Source: Novosphingobium sp.
Lineage (GTDB): Bacteria > Pseudomonadota > Alphaproteobacteria > Sphingomonadales > Sphingomonadaceae
Assembly (NCBI RefSeq): GCF_030696665.1
Contig: NZ_JAUYRV010000046.1
Coordinates: forward strand, 124,001-188,000
Reading direction: 5' to 3'
DNA: 64,000 bases
A model generated the notes under the pieces. It saw only the letters and a program-made list of their open reading frames with translations. It was not told the DNA's origin and made no database searches. Below are positions 56,681 to 64,000 of this stretch, piece after piece (positions within the stretch are counted from its first letter, which is position 1; every line of letters starts with the position of its first letter). A program made the position numbers and the translations under genes.

Positions 56681-58092
56681 CAGTGGGCCAGCGACTTGAC
56701 GATATCCTCGACCATCTTCTTGGCGTCGGCGAGGAGCATCATGGTCTGGTCCATGTAGAACACGTCGTTGTCGACGCCAGCGTAGCCGACCCCGCCCATC
56801 GAGCGCTTGACGAAGAAGATCGTCTTAGCCTTGTCCACATCGAACACGGGCATGCCGTAGATCGGGCTGGACTTGTCGGTCTTTGCCGCCGGGTTCACCA
56901 CGTCGTTCGCGCCGATGATGAAGGCAACGTCAGCCTGCGCGAACTCGCTGTTGATGTCTTCCAGCTCGAACACTTCATCGTAGGGCACGTTGGCTTCGGC
57001 CAGCAGCACGTTCATGTGGCCGGGCATGCGACCTGCCACCGGGTGGATGGCATATTTGACGTTGACGCCTGCTTTCTTGAGCACGTCACCCATTTCGCGC
57101 AGCGCGTGCTGGGCCTGCGACACTGCCATGCCGTATCCGGGGATGATGATGACGGTTTCGGCTTCCTTCATCATGTAGGCTGCGTCTTCGGCGGAGCCGC
57201 GCTTCCACGGGCGCTGCTCTTTGGCTGAGCCGCCCGCTGCTTCGGGTGCTGCGCCAAAGCCGCCTGCAATCACCGAGATGAAGCTGCGGTTCATCGCCTT
57301 GCACATGATGTACGAAAGGATCGCGCCCGACGAGCCGACGAGTGCGCCGGTGACGATCATCGCGGTGTTCTGCAGCGTGAAGCCCATCGCGGCTGCTGCC
57401 CAGCCCGAATAGGAATTGAGCATCGAGACGACCACCGGCATATCCGCGCCGCCGATCGGGATGATCAGCAGGAAGCCGATGATGAAGGCCAGAACGGTGA
57501 GCGTGGCGATGACCCAGACCGACTGGTCCTGCGTGAACCATGCCACGAGGCCGATGATCGCCAGCAGCGTGCCGAGATTCAGCACATGGCGACCGGGCAA
57601 CATGATCGGCGAACCGCTCATCTTGCCGGCCAGCTTCAGGAACGCGATGATCGAGCCGGAGAACGTGATCGCGCCGATGGCAATGCCAAGGCCGAGTTCG
57701 ATGCGGCTGACCGGATTGATCTCGCCATTCGGCAGCATGATGCCGAAAGCGTCGGGATTGAGGTAGGCAGCGAGGCCGACCATTACCGCCGCAAGGCCGA
57801 CCAGCGAGTGAAACGCAGCGACGAGCTGCGGCATGTCAGTCATCGCGATGCGCTTTGCGATGACAAAGCCAATACCACCGCCGATGGCCAGCGCCACGAG
57901 GATTTCCGGCAAGCTCGCGATGGAATGCGTGAGCAGCGTGGTGACCACCGCGATGGTCATGCCGATCATGCCATAGCGGTTGCCCGCACGGCTGGTGGCG
58001 GGGCTGGAAAGCCCCCGCAGCGCGAGGATGAACAGAACGCCCGAGACGAGATAGGCCAGCGCGACCCAGGGAGAGGGAGCGACGTGTTCCAT
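56680..58092 (-). CDS. pntB: NAD(P) transhydrogenase subunit beta
   Basis: A 470-residue subunit. About nine membrane helices (YLVSGVLFILALRGLSSP... SYSGWAAAAMGFTLQNTAMIVTGALVGSSGAILSY) precede the NADP-binding domain with IIIPGYGMAVSQAQHAL, KAGVNVKYAIHPVAGRMPGHMNVLLAEANVPYDEV and ANDVVNPAA. It couples proton entry to reduction of NADP by NADH. Start 58092 shares one base with the pntA2 stop. Confidence 0.96.
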   Translation of the reverse strand: MEHVAPSPWVALAYLVSGVLFILALRGLSSPATSRAGNRYGMIGMTIAVVTTLLTHSIASLPEILVALAIGGGIGFVIAKRIAMTDMPQLVAAFHSLVGLAAVMVGLAAYLNPDAFGIMLPNGEINPVSRIELGLGIAIGAITFSGSIIAFLKLAGKMSGSPIMLPGRHVLNLGTLLAIIGLVAWFTQDQSVWVIATLTVLAFIIGFLLIIPIGGADMPVVVSMLNSYSGWAAAAMGFTLQNTAMIVTGALVGSSGAILSYIMCKAMNRSFISVIAGGFGAAPEAAGGSAKEQRPWKRGSAEDAAYMMKEAETVIIIPGYGMAVSQAQHALREMGDVLKKAGVNVKYAIHPVAGRMPGHMNVLLAEANVPYDEVFELEDINSEFAQADVAFIIGANDVVNPAAKTDKSSPIYGMPVFDVDKAKTIFFVKRSMGGVGYAGVDNDVFYMDQTMMLLADAKKMVEDIVKSLAH

Positions 58093-58376
58093 CACTTCTT
58101 CTCCTTCTTCTTGTACATCGCCAGCATTCGCGCGGTAACCGCAAACCCGCCGAAGATGTTGACCGAAGCCAGCACCACCGCGCCCAGCCCCAGCCACTTG
58201 GCAGACGGGCTACCCGCAGCCGCCGAGGCCACCAGCGCACCGACCACGATCACCGAGGAGATGGCGTTCGTCACCGCCATCAGCGGCGTATGCAGCGCCG
58301 GAGTGACCGACCAGACGACGTAGTACCCGACAAAGCAGGCGAGCACGAAAATGCTCAGGATCGATATGAAGTCCAT
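58092..58376 (-). CDS. pntAB: NAD(P) transhydrogenase subunit alpha, part 2 (membrane part)
   Basis: A 94-residue membrane segment with three or four helices: FISILSIFVLACFVGYYVVWSVTPALHTPLMAVTNAISSVIVVGAL and LASVNIFGGFAVTARMLAMYKKKEKK. It is the separate C-terminal part of the alpha subunit, normal for alphaproteobacteria. In this genome it is separated from pntA1 by the DUF559 gene and its repeats. Confidence 0.95.
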   Translation of the reverse strand: MDFISILSIFVLACFVGYYVVWSVTPALHTPLMAVTNAISSVIVVGALVASAAAGSPSAKWLGLGAVVLASVNIFGGFAVTARMLAMYKKKEKK

Positions 58377-58378
58377 TG

Positions 58379-58852
58379 TTACCCTTCCTCCCCGGCACGG
58401 GGAGGGGGACCATCCGTAGGATGGTGGAGGGGGCTATCCGCACGCGCGACGATGGCTTCGGCAGTACCGACCACATCCGCGAGTATGCGCTTCGCCGAAA
58501 TCCTCAAAACCCTGTACCCGTTCTCGACCAGAAATTTAAATCGATGTGTATCGTTTATGGCGCGTTCGGTATCGTGGACCCAGCCTTCAACTTCTATGAT
58601 GAGCCTTGCAGAGGCACAGTAGAAATCGGCGACGTAAGGCCCAACCGGATGCTGCCTGCGGAATTTCAGTCCCCTCGGACGTTGCCGCAGCAGTTGCCAC
58701 AGCATGACTTCGGGCTTTGTCATGTCCCGCCGAAGTTGGCGAGCGCGGTAGACTACCGGGCGTTGTGTTGGGGGAGAACCCCCTCCACCCCCCTTCGGGC
58801 GGTCCCCCTCCCCGTGCCGGGGAGGATTGGGGACACGGCCCGGAGCGCTCAA
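58379..58852 (-). CDS. DUF559 endonuclease-like protein inside the pnt operon
   Basis: A 157-residue frame whose core (about residues 34-137) is a DUF559 domain related to Vsr-type very-short-patch endonucleases: RARQLRRDMTKPEVMLWQLLRQRPRGLKFRRQHPVGPYVADFYCASARLIIEVEG and RVLRISAKRIL. The domain begins before the only internal ATG (58723), so the real start may be the TTG at 58852, which overlaps the pntA1 stop (TTGA). Its N- and C-terminal residues are encoded by an inverted pair of REP-like repeats. It sits only two bases before pntA2. Such genes spread with repeats in sphingomonads; function is not established. Confidence 0.85.
   Translation of the reverse strand: MSAPGRVPNPPRHGEGDRPKGGGGGSPPTQRPVVYRARQLRRDMTKPEVMLWQLLRQRPRGLKFRRQHPVGPYVADFYCASARLIIEVEGWVHDTERAINDTHRFKFLVENGYRVLRISAKRILADVVGTAEAIVARADSPLHHPTDGPPPRAGEEG
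58387..58411. repeat. Left arm of the REP-like inverted repeat around DUF559
   Basis: Twenty-five bases exactly complementary to 58801-58825. The arm itself folds (CCTCCCCG-GCA-CGGGGAGG), and a second small hairpin (CCATCC-GTA-GGATGG) follows at once. Confidence 0.95.
58801..58825. repeat. Right arm of the REP-like inverted repeat around DUF559
   Basis: The exact reverse complement of 58387-58411. Similarity continues inward after a variable 11-base loop: CCCCCTCCACC at 58779-58789 mirrors GGTGGAGGGGG at 58423-58433. Confidence 0.95.
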
Positions 58853-59964
58853 CCCAACAACCTCTCGTTCACCACCTTGCCGCCCTGCGTCAGGCGGATG
58901 GCGTTGCCGATTTCCTCGTCCAGAACGGGTTTGCCCTGTTCCTTGTCCCAGAAGGCCGAGAGGAAGTTGTACAGGTTGCGGCTGAACAGTGCCGAGGCAT
59001 CGGCGGGCAGGTGCGCGGGCGTGTTCGAATAGCCGACGATCTTGACGCCGTGCTTTTCGACCACCTGATCGGGCACTGACCCTTCGACATTGCCGCCTTG
59101 CGCCACGGCAAGGTCGAAGATGACCGACCCGGGCTTCATCGTGGCGATCTGCGCGTCGCTGATCAGTCGGGGCGCGGCGCGGCCCGGGATCAGCGCGGTG
59201 GTGATGACGATATCCTGTTTGGCAATGTGGCTGGAGACCAGTTCGGCCTGCGCCGTCTGGTACTCCTCGGACATTTCGGTGGCATAGCCGCCTGCACCCT
59301 CACCTTCGATCCCGGCGACGTTTTCCACGAAGATCGGCTTGGCACCGAGCGACTGGATCTGTTCCTTCGTGGCAGAGCGCACGTCCGTTGCTGAAACCTG
59401 CGCGCCGAGGCGGCGAGCGGTAGCGATGGCTTGCAGGCCTGCAACACCTACACCCATGATGAAGGCTTTGGCTGCAGATACCGTGCCTGCCGCCGTCATC
59501 ATCATTGGGAAAGCGCGGCCATAGAGATTGGCGGCGACCAGCACCGCCTTGTAGCCCGCGAGGTTGGATTGCGAGGACAGTATATCCATGCTCTGCGCAC
59601 GGGTGATGCGCGGCATGAATTCCATTGCCAGCGCTTCAAAACCAGCGGCGGCATAGGCATCGACACGTTCACGCTTGGTGAAAGGATCGAGGCTGGCGAC
59701 AATCCATGCGCCGGGATTGACACCCGATAGCTGATCTACGTCAGGCCCCTGCACGCCCAGCACGATGTCTGCACCGGCCACGGGGTTGTCGGTAACGTCC
59801 GCACCAACGGCACGGTATTCCTCGTCGGAAATCGAGGCGGTGACCCCTGCCCCGCTTTCCACGGCCACTGTGGCACCGAGGGCAATGAACTTCTTCACAG
59901 TCTCCGGCGATGCCGAAACCCTGCTCTCCCCTGCCGCGCGTTCCCGAAGGACGGCGATCTTCAT
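58849..59964 (-). CDS. pntAA: NAD(P) transhydrogenase subunit alpha, part 1 (NAD-binding)
   Basis: A 371-residue soluble subunit: MKIAVLRERAAGESRVSASPETVKKF, RITRAQSMDILSSQSNLAGYKAV, FIMGVGVAGLQAIATARRLGAQVSATDVR (NAD site) and DLAVAQGGNVEGS. It resembles alanine dehydrogenase in fold. The ATG at 59964 is preferred to an upstream GTG at 59976. Confidence 0.96.
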   Translation of the reverse strand: MKIAVLRERAAGESRVSASPETVKKFIALGATVAVESGAGVTASISDEEYRAVGADVTDNPVAGADIVLGVQGPDVDQLSGVNPGAWIVASLDPFTKRERVDAYAAAGFEALAMEFMPRITRAQSMDILSSQSNLAGYKAVLVAANLYGRAFPMMMTAAGTVSAAKAFIMGVGVAGLQAIATARRLGAQVSATDVRSATKEQIQSLGAKPIFVENVAGIEGEGAGGYATEMSEEYQTAQAELVSSHIAKQDIVITTALIPGRAAPRLISDAQIATMKPGSVIFDLAVAQGGNVEGSVPDQVVEKHGVKIVGYSNTPAHLPADASALFSRNLYNFLSAFWDKEQGKPVLDEEIGNAIRLTQGGKVVNERLLG

Positions 59965-59983
59965 TGCCCCCGCCACGGCGCTG

Positions 59984-60106
59984 TTACTGGATCACCAGGA
60001 TGACCACGAGCACGAGCACGCAGATCAGCGGTGTGGACCACTTCACCAGATTGATGAAGCCGTCGTAGGTAGCCTTGGCGGCCTTGATGTCATTTGCAGG
60101 AGCCAT
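59984..60106 (-). CDS. aa3-type cytochrome c oxidase subunit IV-like small membrane protein
   Basis: A 40-residue protein: MAPANDIKAAKATYDGFINL, then KWSTPLICVLVLVVILVIQ as one membrane helix. The AxxTYxGFxxLxKW pattern is that of the short bacterial aa3 oxidase subunit IV. It lies 19 bases upstream of pntAA on the same strand; no oxidase genes are visible here. Divergent from the response-regulator gene. Confidence 0.85.
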   Translation of the reverse strand: MAPANDIKAAKATYDGFINLVKWSTPLICVLVLVVILVIQ

Positions 60107-60297
60107 GTTCTTCCCCAATGAAATTTACGCGCCCATTCCGGCGCAGCCTGACTGCTCTAGCGACGGGTTGCCTGGCACTCAAGTGCGCAGCGACCCGGAC
60201 AGTTGAATCCGTTTTGACGCGCTTAATCGGCTCTTTACCCAATCCGGGTAGTCCTGCGCTCCTGACGCAAATGCGGGGGGAGTCAAAAGTACAGGTC

Positions 60298-61716
60298 ATG
60301 CAGGAGTCCGAACAGCGCCTTCTCATGCTGATTGATGATGAACCCGCCCAGTGCCGCCTGATTTCGGCACTGGCTTCGCGGGAGGGATGGCGCACGATCA
60401 TCGCCCGCGATTCGGAAAGCGCCATTGCTACGCTCGGCACGCGGCAGGGGATGCAGCTTGGCGCGATCATTCTGGACCAGTGGGTTCCGGGCGACGATGC
60501 TTGCGCGCTGATTGCCGAATTGAAAGCGCGCCGCCCTGCACTACCGATTCTGATGCTGACGACGAGCAGTTCGCCGCTTCTCGCAGTGGAAGCGATGCGT
60601 GCCGGCGCGACTGACTATCTGATCAAGCCGGTGGCTCCGGAACGCCTGTTGCAGGCGCTCCGCAGCGCGACCACGCGTGAAACCGATGCGATTGAACTGC
60701 AGCCGCTGACCGAAAAGCTGGGCGCTCCACTCGATTTCGATTCGATGATCGGTGCAGCGCCTGCCTTCCGTGCGGCCTTGGCCGTGGCAGCGAAGGCGGC
60801 TCGCACCCATTCCAACGTGATGATCGAGGGCGAAAGTGGCACCGGCAAAGAGATGCTGGTGCGCGCAATGCATGCCGCCAGCCCGCGCGCCAAGGCAGGC
60901 CTGCGGGCAATCAACGCAGGCGGCATTCCAGCCAACCAGATCGAATCCGCCCTGTTCGGCCACGAAAAGGGTGCGTTTGCCGGGGCGTTTGAGCGGCACG
61001 TGGGCCTTCTGCAACACGCCGATGGCGGCACGTTGGTGATTGATGAAATCGACCGACTGCCCGAGAATGTGCAGGAGCGGATGGTGCGCTTTGTTGAGCG
61101 CGGCGATGTGCAGCCGATTGGTGCGCGCCATTCATTCCGCGTTGATGTGCGCGTTATCGCCTGCGCCAACGCGGGAATTCGCGATCTGGTGGAAACAGGC
61201 GATTTCCGTTCCGATCTGCTTGCGCTGCTGACGCAAACGCATGTGACTTTACCGGCGCTACGTGAGCGGCCCGCAGATATTGCAGCACTCGCCCGCCATT
61301 TTCTGGCGCGAATCGGTGAACAGCCGGGTCTGAGGCCGCTGGGCATTACCGATGGTGCGCTGGCACTGCTGGGGGCCTATGACTGGCCGGGCAATGTTCG
61401 CCAGTTGCAGGCCACGCTGTTCCGGGCGGCGGTGTTCTGCGATGGGGAAGCCCTGACGCCGCAGGATTTTCCGAACCTTTCCAACCTGATCGGCGAGGGC
61501 AACCGGCGCGTACCGAGCGTGACCGACGGTGCTGGCATCACGCTATTTGCGGCCGACGGCAACTTGCGGCCGCTGGAAGATATCGAAGCCGATGTGATCC
61601 GGCTGGCCATCGGCCACTATCGCGGACGCATGACCGAAGTTGCACGGCGGTTGGGGATCGGACGCTCGACCCTTTATCGCAAGCTTTCCGAACTGGGAAT
61701 CGACAACGCGGCCTGA
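60298..61716 (+). CDS. NtrC-like response regulator with altered GAFTGA loop
   Basis: About 472 residues. Receiver domain LLMLIDDEPAQCRLISALASREGW with phospho-acceptor D60 (ILDQWVPG) and the conserved Lys (YLIKPV); AAA+ domain with Walker A GESGTGKE and Walker B GTLVIDEIDRLP; Fis-type helix-turn-helix MTEVARRLGIGRSTLYRKLSELGI. The sigma-54 contact loop reads GAFAGA instead of GAFTGA. I take the ATG at 60298; ATG 60271 or the longer frame from 60094 is possible, as ribosome sites are weak. No partner histidine kinase is adjacent. Confidence 0.9.
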   Translation: MQESEQRLLMLIDDEPAQCRLISALASREGWRTIIARDSESAIATLGTRQGMQLGAIILDQWVPGDDACALIAELKARRPALPILMLTTSSSPLLAVEAMRAGATDYLIKPVAPERLLQALRSATTRETDAIELQPLTEKLGAPLDFDSMIGAAPAFRAALAVAAKAARTHSNVMIEGESGTGKEMLVRAMHAASPRAKAGLRAINAGGIPANQIESALFGHEKGAFAGAFERHVGLLQHADGGTLVIDEIDRLPENVQERMVRFVERGDVQPIGARHSFRVDVRVIACANAGIRDLVETGDFRSDLLALLTQTHVTLPALRERPADIAALARHFLARIGEQPGLRPLGITDGALALLGAYDWPGNVRQLQATLFRAAVFCDGEALTPQDFPNLSNLIGEGNRRVPSVTDGAGITLFAADGNLRPLEDIEADVIRLAIGHYRGRMTEVARRLGIGRSTLYRKLSELGIDNAA

Positions 61717-61735
61717 TTGGCGCTAGCCTTGGTCC

Positions 61736-62503
61736 ATGTCTGGGGAATCCGAATTTGCAGGGCGCACCGCGCTCGTCACTGGCGCGGCATCGGGAATCGG
61801 TGCTGCGGCGGCTCGCTGGCTTGATGCACAAGGCATCGGCGAACTTTACCTGATCGATATTAACCGGCGCGGTTTGGATAAACTGGATCTTGGCTGCAAG
61901 GTTCATGCGCTTGGCGGAGATGTAACCGATCCCAATTTGTGGAAACTGTTCGAGCGCGAACTGCCACAGATCGATTATGCAGTGCTGAACGCCGGAATCG
62001 CCAGCGGTGGCGACATTGTCGATCTCGACATCGCAACCTGGCGCAAGACGATGGCAGTCAACCTTGATGGCATGTTCCTGTCGCTCCGGTCGGCGATGCG
62101 CGCGATGAAAAAGGCCGGGCGCGGCTCAATCGTCGCGACGGCTTCGGTGTCGGGCGTGAAAGCAGCGGCGGGTACGGCGGCCTATTCTGCATCGAAAGCT
62201 GCAACCATCCAACTGGCGCGCGTGGCAGCGGCAGAGGCAGCGAAGTTTGGCGTGCGTGTGAACGCAATTGCACCGGGTGGGGTCGATACAGGAATTTGGG
62301 ACAGTGCCGAATGGTTCGCGCCACTGGTGGAGCAGCATGGCGGGCGAGCCGAGGCTCTGGCCGCTATGGCGAAGGACGCAACGCCGCTTGGCCGCTTTGC
62401 CAGTGCCGATGAAGTGGCCGCGCAGATCGGCTTCCTGCTGTCAGCCGCTGCCGCCACGATCACCGGCACGTGCCTTGTCAGCGACGGCGGCGTTTCGCTT
62501 TAA
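61736..62503 (+). CDS. Short-chain dehydrogenase/reductase
   Basis: A 255-residue SDR: TALVTGAASGIGAAAARWLDAQGIGELYLIDIN (Asp points to NAD), NAGIASGGDIVDLD, catalytic Ser in VATASVSGV and YSASK, with the end ITGTCLVSDGGVSL. Substrate unknown. Its stop codon overlaps the convergent folP stop. Confidence 0.88.
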   Translation: MSGESEFAGRTALVTGAASGIGAAAARWLDAQGIGELYLIDINRRGLDKLDLGCKVHALGGDVTDPNLWKLFERELPQIDYAVLNAGIASGGDIVDLDIATWRKTMAVNLDGMFLSLRSAMRAMKKAGRGSIVATASVSGVKAAAGTAAYSASKAATIQLARVAAAEAAKFGVRVNAIAPGGVDTGIWDSAEWFAPLVEQHGGRAEALAAMAKDATPLGRFASADEVAAQIGFLLSAAAATITGTCLVSDGGVSL

Positions 62504-63606
62504 ACCAACTGGCTGAAATCGGTCAGCGCGGCATCCCGCAGACCGCGCCACACGTGGAAGGCTTGCACGGTTTCTGCCACATCGTGGACGCGAACCATCT
62601 GGCACCCAGCGTCCATTGCCTTGATCGCAAGCATGACCGAGCCTGCCATGCGCTGGTGTGCGGGCACTTCGTTTGACAAGGCACCGATCATGCGTTTGCG
62701 GCTTGCGCCAAACAGGATCGGTTGGCCCAGCGCGTGAAACAGCGGCAGCGCGTTGATAAGCGCAAGGTTTTCTGCCAGCGACTTGCCAAAGCCGATGCCG
62801 GGATCGAGCAGGATCTTGTCGCGCGCGATGCCAGCGGCCAGCGCTGCATCGCGGCGTTCACGCAAGGCATCAAACACATCAAGCACGACATCGGCGTATT
62901 CGCCATCGGCATGAAGATCGCCGTCCGTACCGGGGGCATGCATCAAGACCACAGGAGCGCCGGATTTCGCCACAATTTCAGCGGTGCGTGGATCGTGGCG
63001 CATGGCCGAAACGTCATTGACGATGTGCGCGCCCGCCGCGAGGGCGGCTTCGATCACGGTGGAGCGGCGGCTGTCGATGGAGATGGCTGCGCCTGCTGAT
63101 GCAAGCTTTTCGATCACCGGAACGACGCGCTTGATCTCGTCCCCTTCCCAAACGGCGGCGGCACCGGGGCGCGTGGATTCACCGCCAATGTCGATCAACC
63201 CTGCGCCGCCTGACAGCATGGCGTGAGCGTGATCGAGCGCTGCATCCGGCTTATCAAGGAACTGCCCGCCATCGGAAAAACTGTCTGGCGTGACGTTGAG
63301 AATGCCCATGATCTGCGGCTGATCGAGCCGGAGCATGCGCTGGCCGCAGGCAAGCGGAGCGTGGCTGCGACGCAGGTTTTCCCACTGGGTGGTGGCTTCG
63401 GCAGCAAGGGCATCGGGCAGCGCCGCAATGGCCGAGGGCATGTCTGCCGTGCCGAGGCGCTGGCGGGCGCTGACCTGTGCCCCATCGCGCACAATCAGTG
63501 CGAAGCGGCTTGCATAAGCCAGGCCGCCGCCGAGCCGCACCGCAGCGCCTTCTTCGGACTGCGGGCTGTCGGCAATGGCGATGGGACGGATGTAAACTGA
63601 TGGCAT
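62500..63606 (-). CDS. folP: Dihydropteroate synthase
   Basis: A 368-residue protein starting at 63606. The last 270 residues are the synthase barrel: IMGILNVTPDSFSDGGQFLD, GLIDIGGESTRPGA, ISIDSRRSTVIEAALAAGAHIVNDVSAM, VVLMHAPG, LLDPGIGFGKSLAENLAL, FGASRKRMIGAL and MVRVHDVAETVQA. It joins p-aminobenzoate to the pterin in folate synthesis. About 95 extra N-terminal residues without a known domain precede the core, as in other sphingomonad homologues. Confidence 0.95.
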   Translation of the reverse strand: MPSVYIRPIAIADSPQSEEGAAVRLGGGLAYASRFALIVRDGAQVSARQRLGTADMPSAIAALPDALAAEATTQWENLRRSHAPLACGQRMLRLDQPQIMGILNVTPDSFSDGGQFLDKPDAALDHAHAMLSGGAGLIDIGGESTRPGAAAVWEGDEIKRVVPVIEKLASAGAAISIDSRRSTVIEAALAAGAHIVNDVSAMRHDPRTAEIVAKSGAPVVLMHAPGTDGDLHADGEYADVVLDVFDALRERRDAALAAGIARDKILLDPGIGFGKSLAENLALINALPLFHALGQPILFGASRKRMIGALSNEVPAHQRMAGSVMLAIKAMDAGCQMVRVHDVAETVQAFHVWRGLRDAALTDFSQLV

Positions 63607-63612
63607 TAGCGC

Positions 63613-63694
63613 GTCCCCGCGAAGGCGGAGACCTCTGGCGATCATGCACAAGAGGTTCCGCCGGGTTGCCTGAGGCCCCCGCCTGCGCGGGGGC
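63613..63694. repeat. REP-like pair of GC hairpins
   Basis: GTCCCCGC-GAAG-GCGGAGAC (63613-63632, one mismatch) and GCCCCCGC-CTGC-GCGGGGGC (63675-63694, perfect) are 42 bases apart between ccrM and folP. This matches the dispersed hairpin repeats common between sphingomonad genes. A T5 run at 63703-63707 could let the second hairpin act as a terminator, but on the plus strand only, where no gene ends here. Confidence 0.75.
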
Positions 63695-63714
63695 GCGGTG
63701 GCGTTTTTAGGCTA

Positions 63715-64000
63715 TCAGTCTTCCACAGCAAGCAGGTATAGCTGCCGTAGTGCGTCGATAGGCTTGACCTCGCCTTCGTGCTCGACATGCCAGAACGTCC
63801 AGCCATTGCAGGAAGGGGCGCCTTGCAGCTTTGCACCCAGACCGTGGATCGATCCCAGTTCGGCATCGGACTGGAGCGAGCCATCGGCGCGAACCACCGC
63901 GGTGAAGCGGCCTTTCTTCGCTGTAAGGCGCGTGCCGGGAGTGAGGTATCCGCTCTCCACCAGCGCGCCGAAGGCAACCTTGGGAGCGGAGCGCTTCGAC
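63715..64000 (-). CDS. ccrM: CcrM-type adenine DNA methyltransferase, C-terminal end (cut by window edge)
   Basis: The last 94 residues of a protein whose start lies beyond the window. SKRSAPKVAFGALVESGYLTPGTRLTAKKGRFTAVVRADGSL and GSIHGLGAKLQGAPSCNGWTFWHVE match the conserved C-terminal DNA-recognition extension of CcrM, the cell-cycle methyltransferase of GANTC sites in alphaproteobacteria. The catalytic DPPY region is outside the window. Confidence 0.9.
   Translation of the reverse strand, partial: SKRSAPKVAFGALVESGYLTPGTRLTAKKGRFTAVVRADGSLQSDAELGSIHGLGAKLQGAPSCNGWTFWHVEHEGEVKPIDALRQLYLLAVED

Noticed and set aside
58387..58825. Insertion sequence with terminal inverted repeats
   Set aside because: There is no transposase and no target-site duplication that I can see; the arms are REP-like hairpins around a DUF559 gene.

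Overview
The window reads as chromosomal DNA of a sphingomonad, most likely Novosphingobium or a close relative (Alphaproteobacteria). The evidence is the high GC content, several large TonB-dependent receptors tied to sugar and aromatic catabolism, LacI regulators paired with such receptors, a Trp-halogenase-like gene next to a receptor, a split gcvPA/gcvPB glycine cleavage operon, a three-gene proton-translocating transhydrogenase, a CcrM-type methyltransferase and REP-like repeats. I see no tRNA, rRNA, CRISPR array, insertion sequence or phage gene.

Bases 1-22800 form a carbohydrate region made of two parallel uptake systems. System 1 has a LacI regulator, a TonB receptor broken by a frameshift at a perfect palindrome, a periplasmic GH13 amylase, a GH13 alpha-glucosidase (cut by the window edge), an inner-membrane MFS sugar carrier and a ROK fructokinase. 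System 2 has a second LacI regulator, an intact TonB receptor, a Trp-halogenase-like flavoprotein, a TPR/2OG-Fe(II) oxygenase, a GH32 fructosidase and, on a second operon, an MFS carrier, a GH36 alpha-galactosidase and a GH68 levansucrase-family enzyme. The system 2 enzymes fit raffinose, sucrose and fructan use: galactose is removed first, sucrose is then split, and the fructokinase of system 1 can take the fructose. Each LacI has its own recognisable palindromic operator type at its promoters. An exported intradiol-dioxygenase-like lipoprotein ends this region.

Bases 22800-40425 look like an aromatic-catabolic island. A minus-strand operon holds a TonB receptor, three tandem paralogous cupin proteins of the 2,4'-dihydroxyacetophenone dioxygenase type, a Rieske oxygenase, an SDR and a zinc alcohol dehydrogenase, with an AraC-family regulator upstream. 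Next comes an IclR regulator with matching predicted operators on both sides. They face an MDR reductase/VOC protein/MFS group on one side and, on the other, a five-gene operon of a UPF0261 (Tm-1-like) protein, a three-subunit biotin-dependent carboxylase and a HAD phosphatase. The carboxylase plus phosphatase recalls the acetovanillone (Acv) route of Sphingobium, but no phosphotransferase is present here. This is the best candidate for an undescribed pathway.

Bases 40500-64000 are mostly housekeeping: two EamA transporters, a small envelope/glycosyltransferase cluster, an isolated CpaF ATPase, an entericidin, the riboswitch-controlled glycine cleavage operon, a dGTPase-like hydrolase, an Asp/Glu racemase-like protein, the pnt transhydrogenase operon (invaded by a REP-flanked DUF559 endonuclease gene), a response regulator with a changed GAFTGA loop, folP and the end of ccrM. 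Neighbouring genes often overlap by 1-4 bases (ATGA, TGATG or TTGA), so translational coupling is common.
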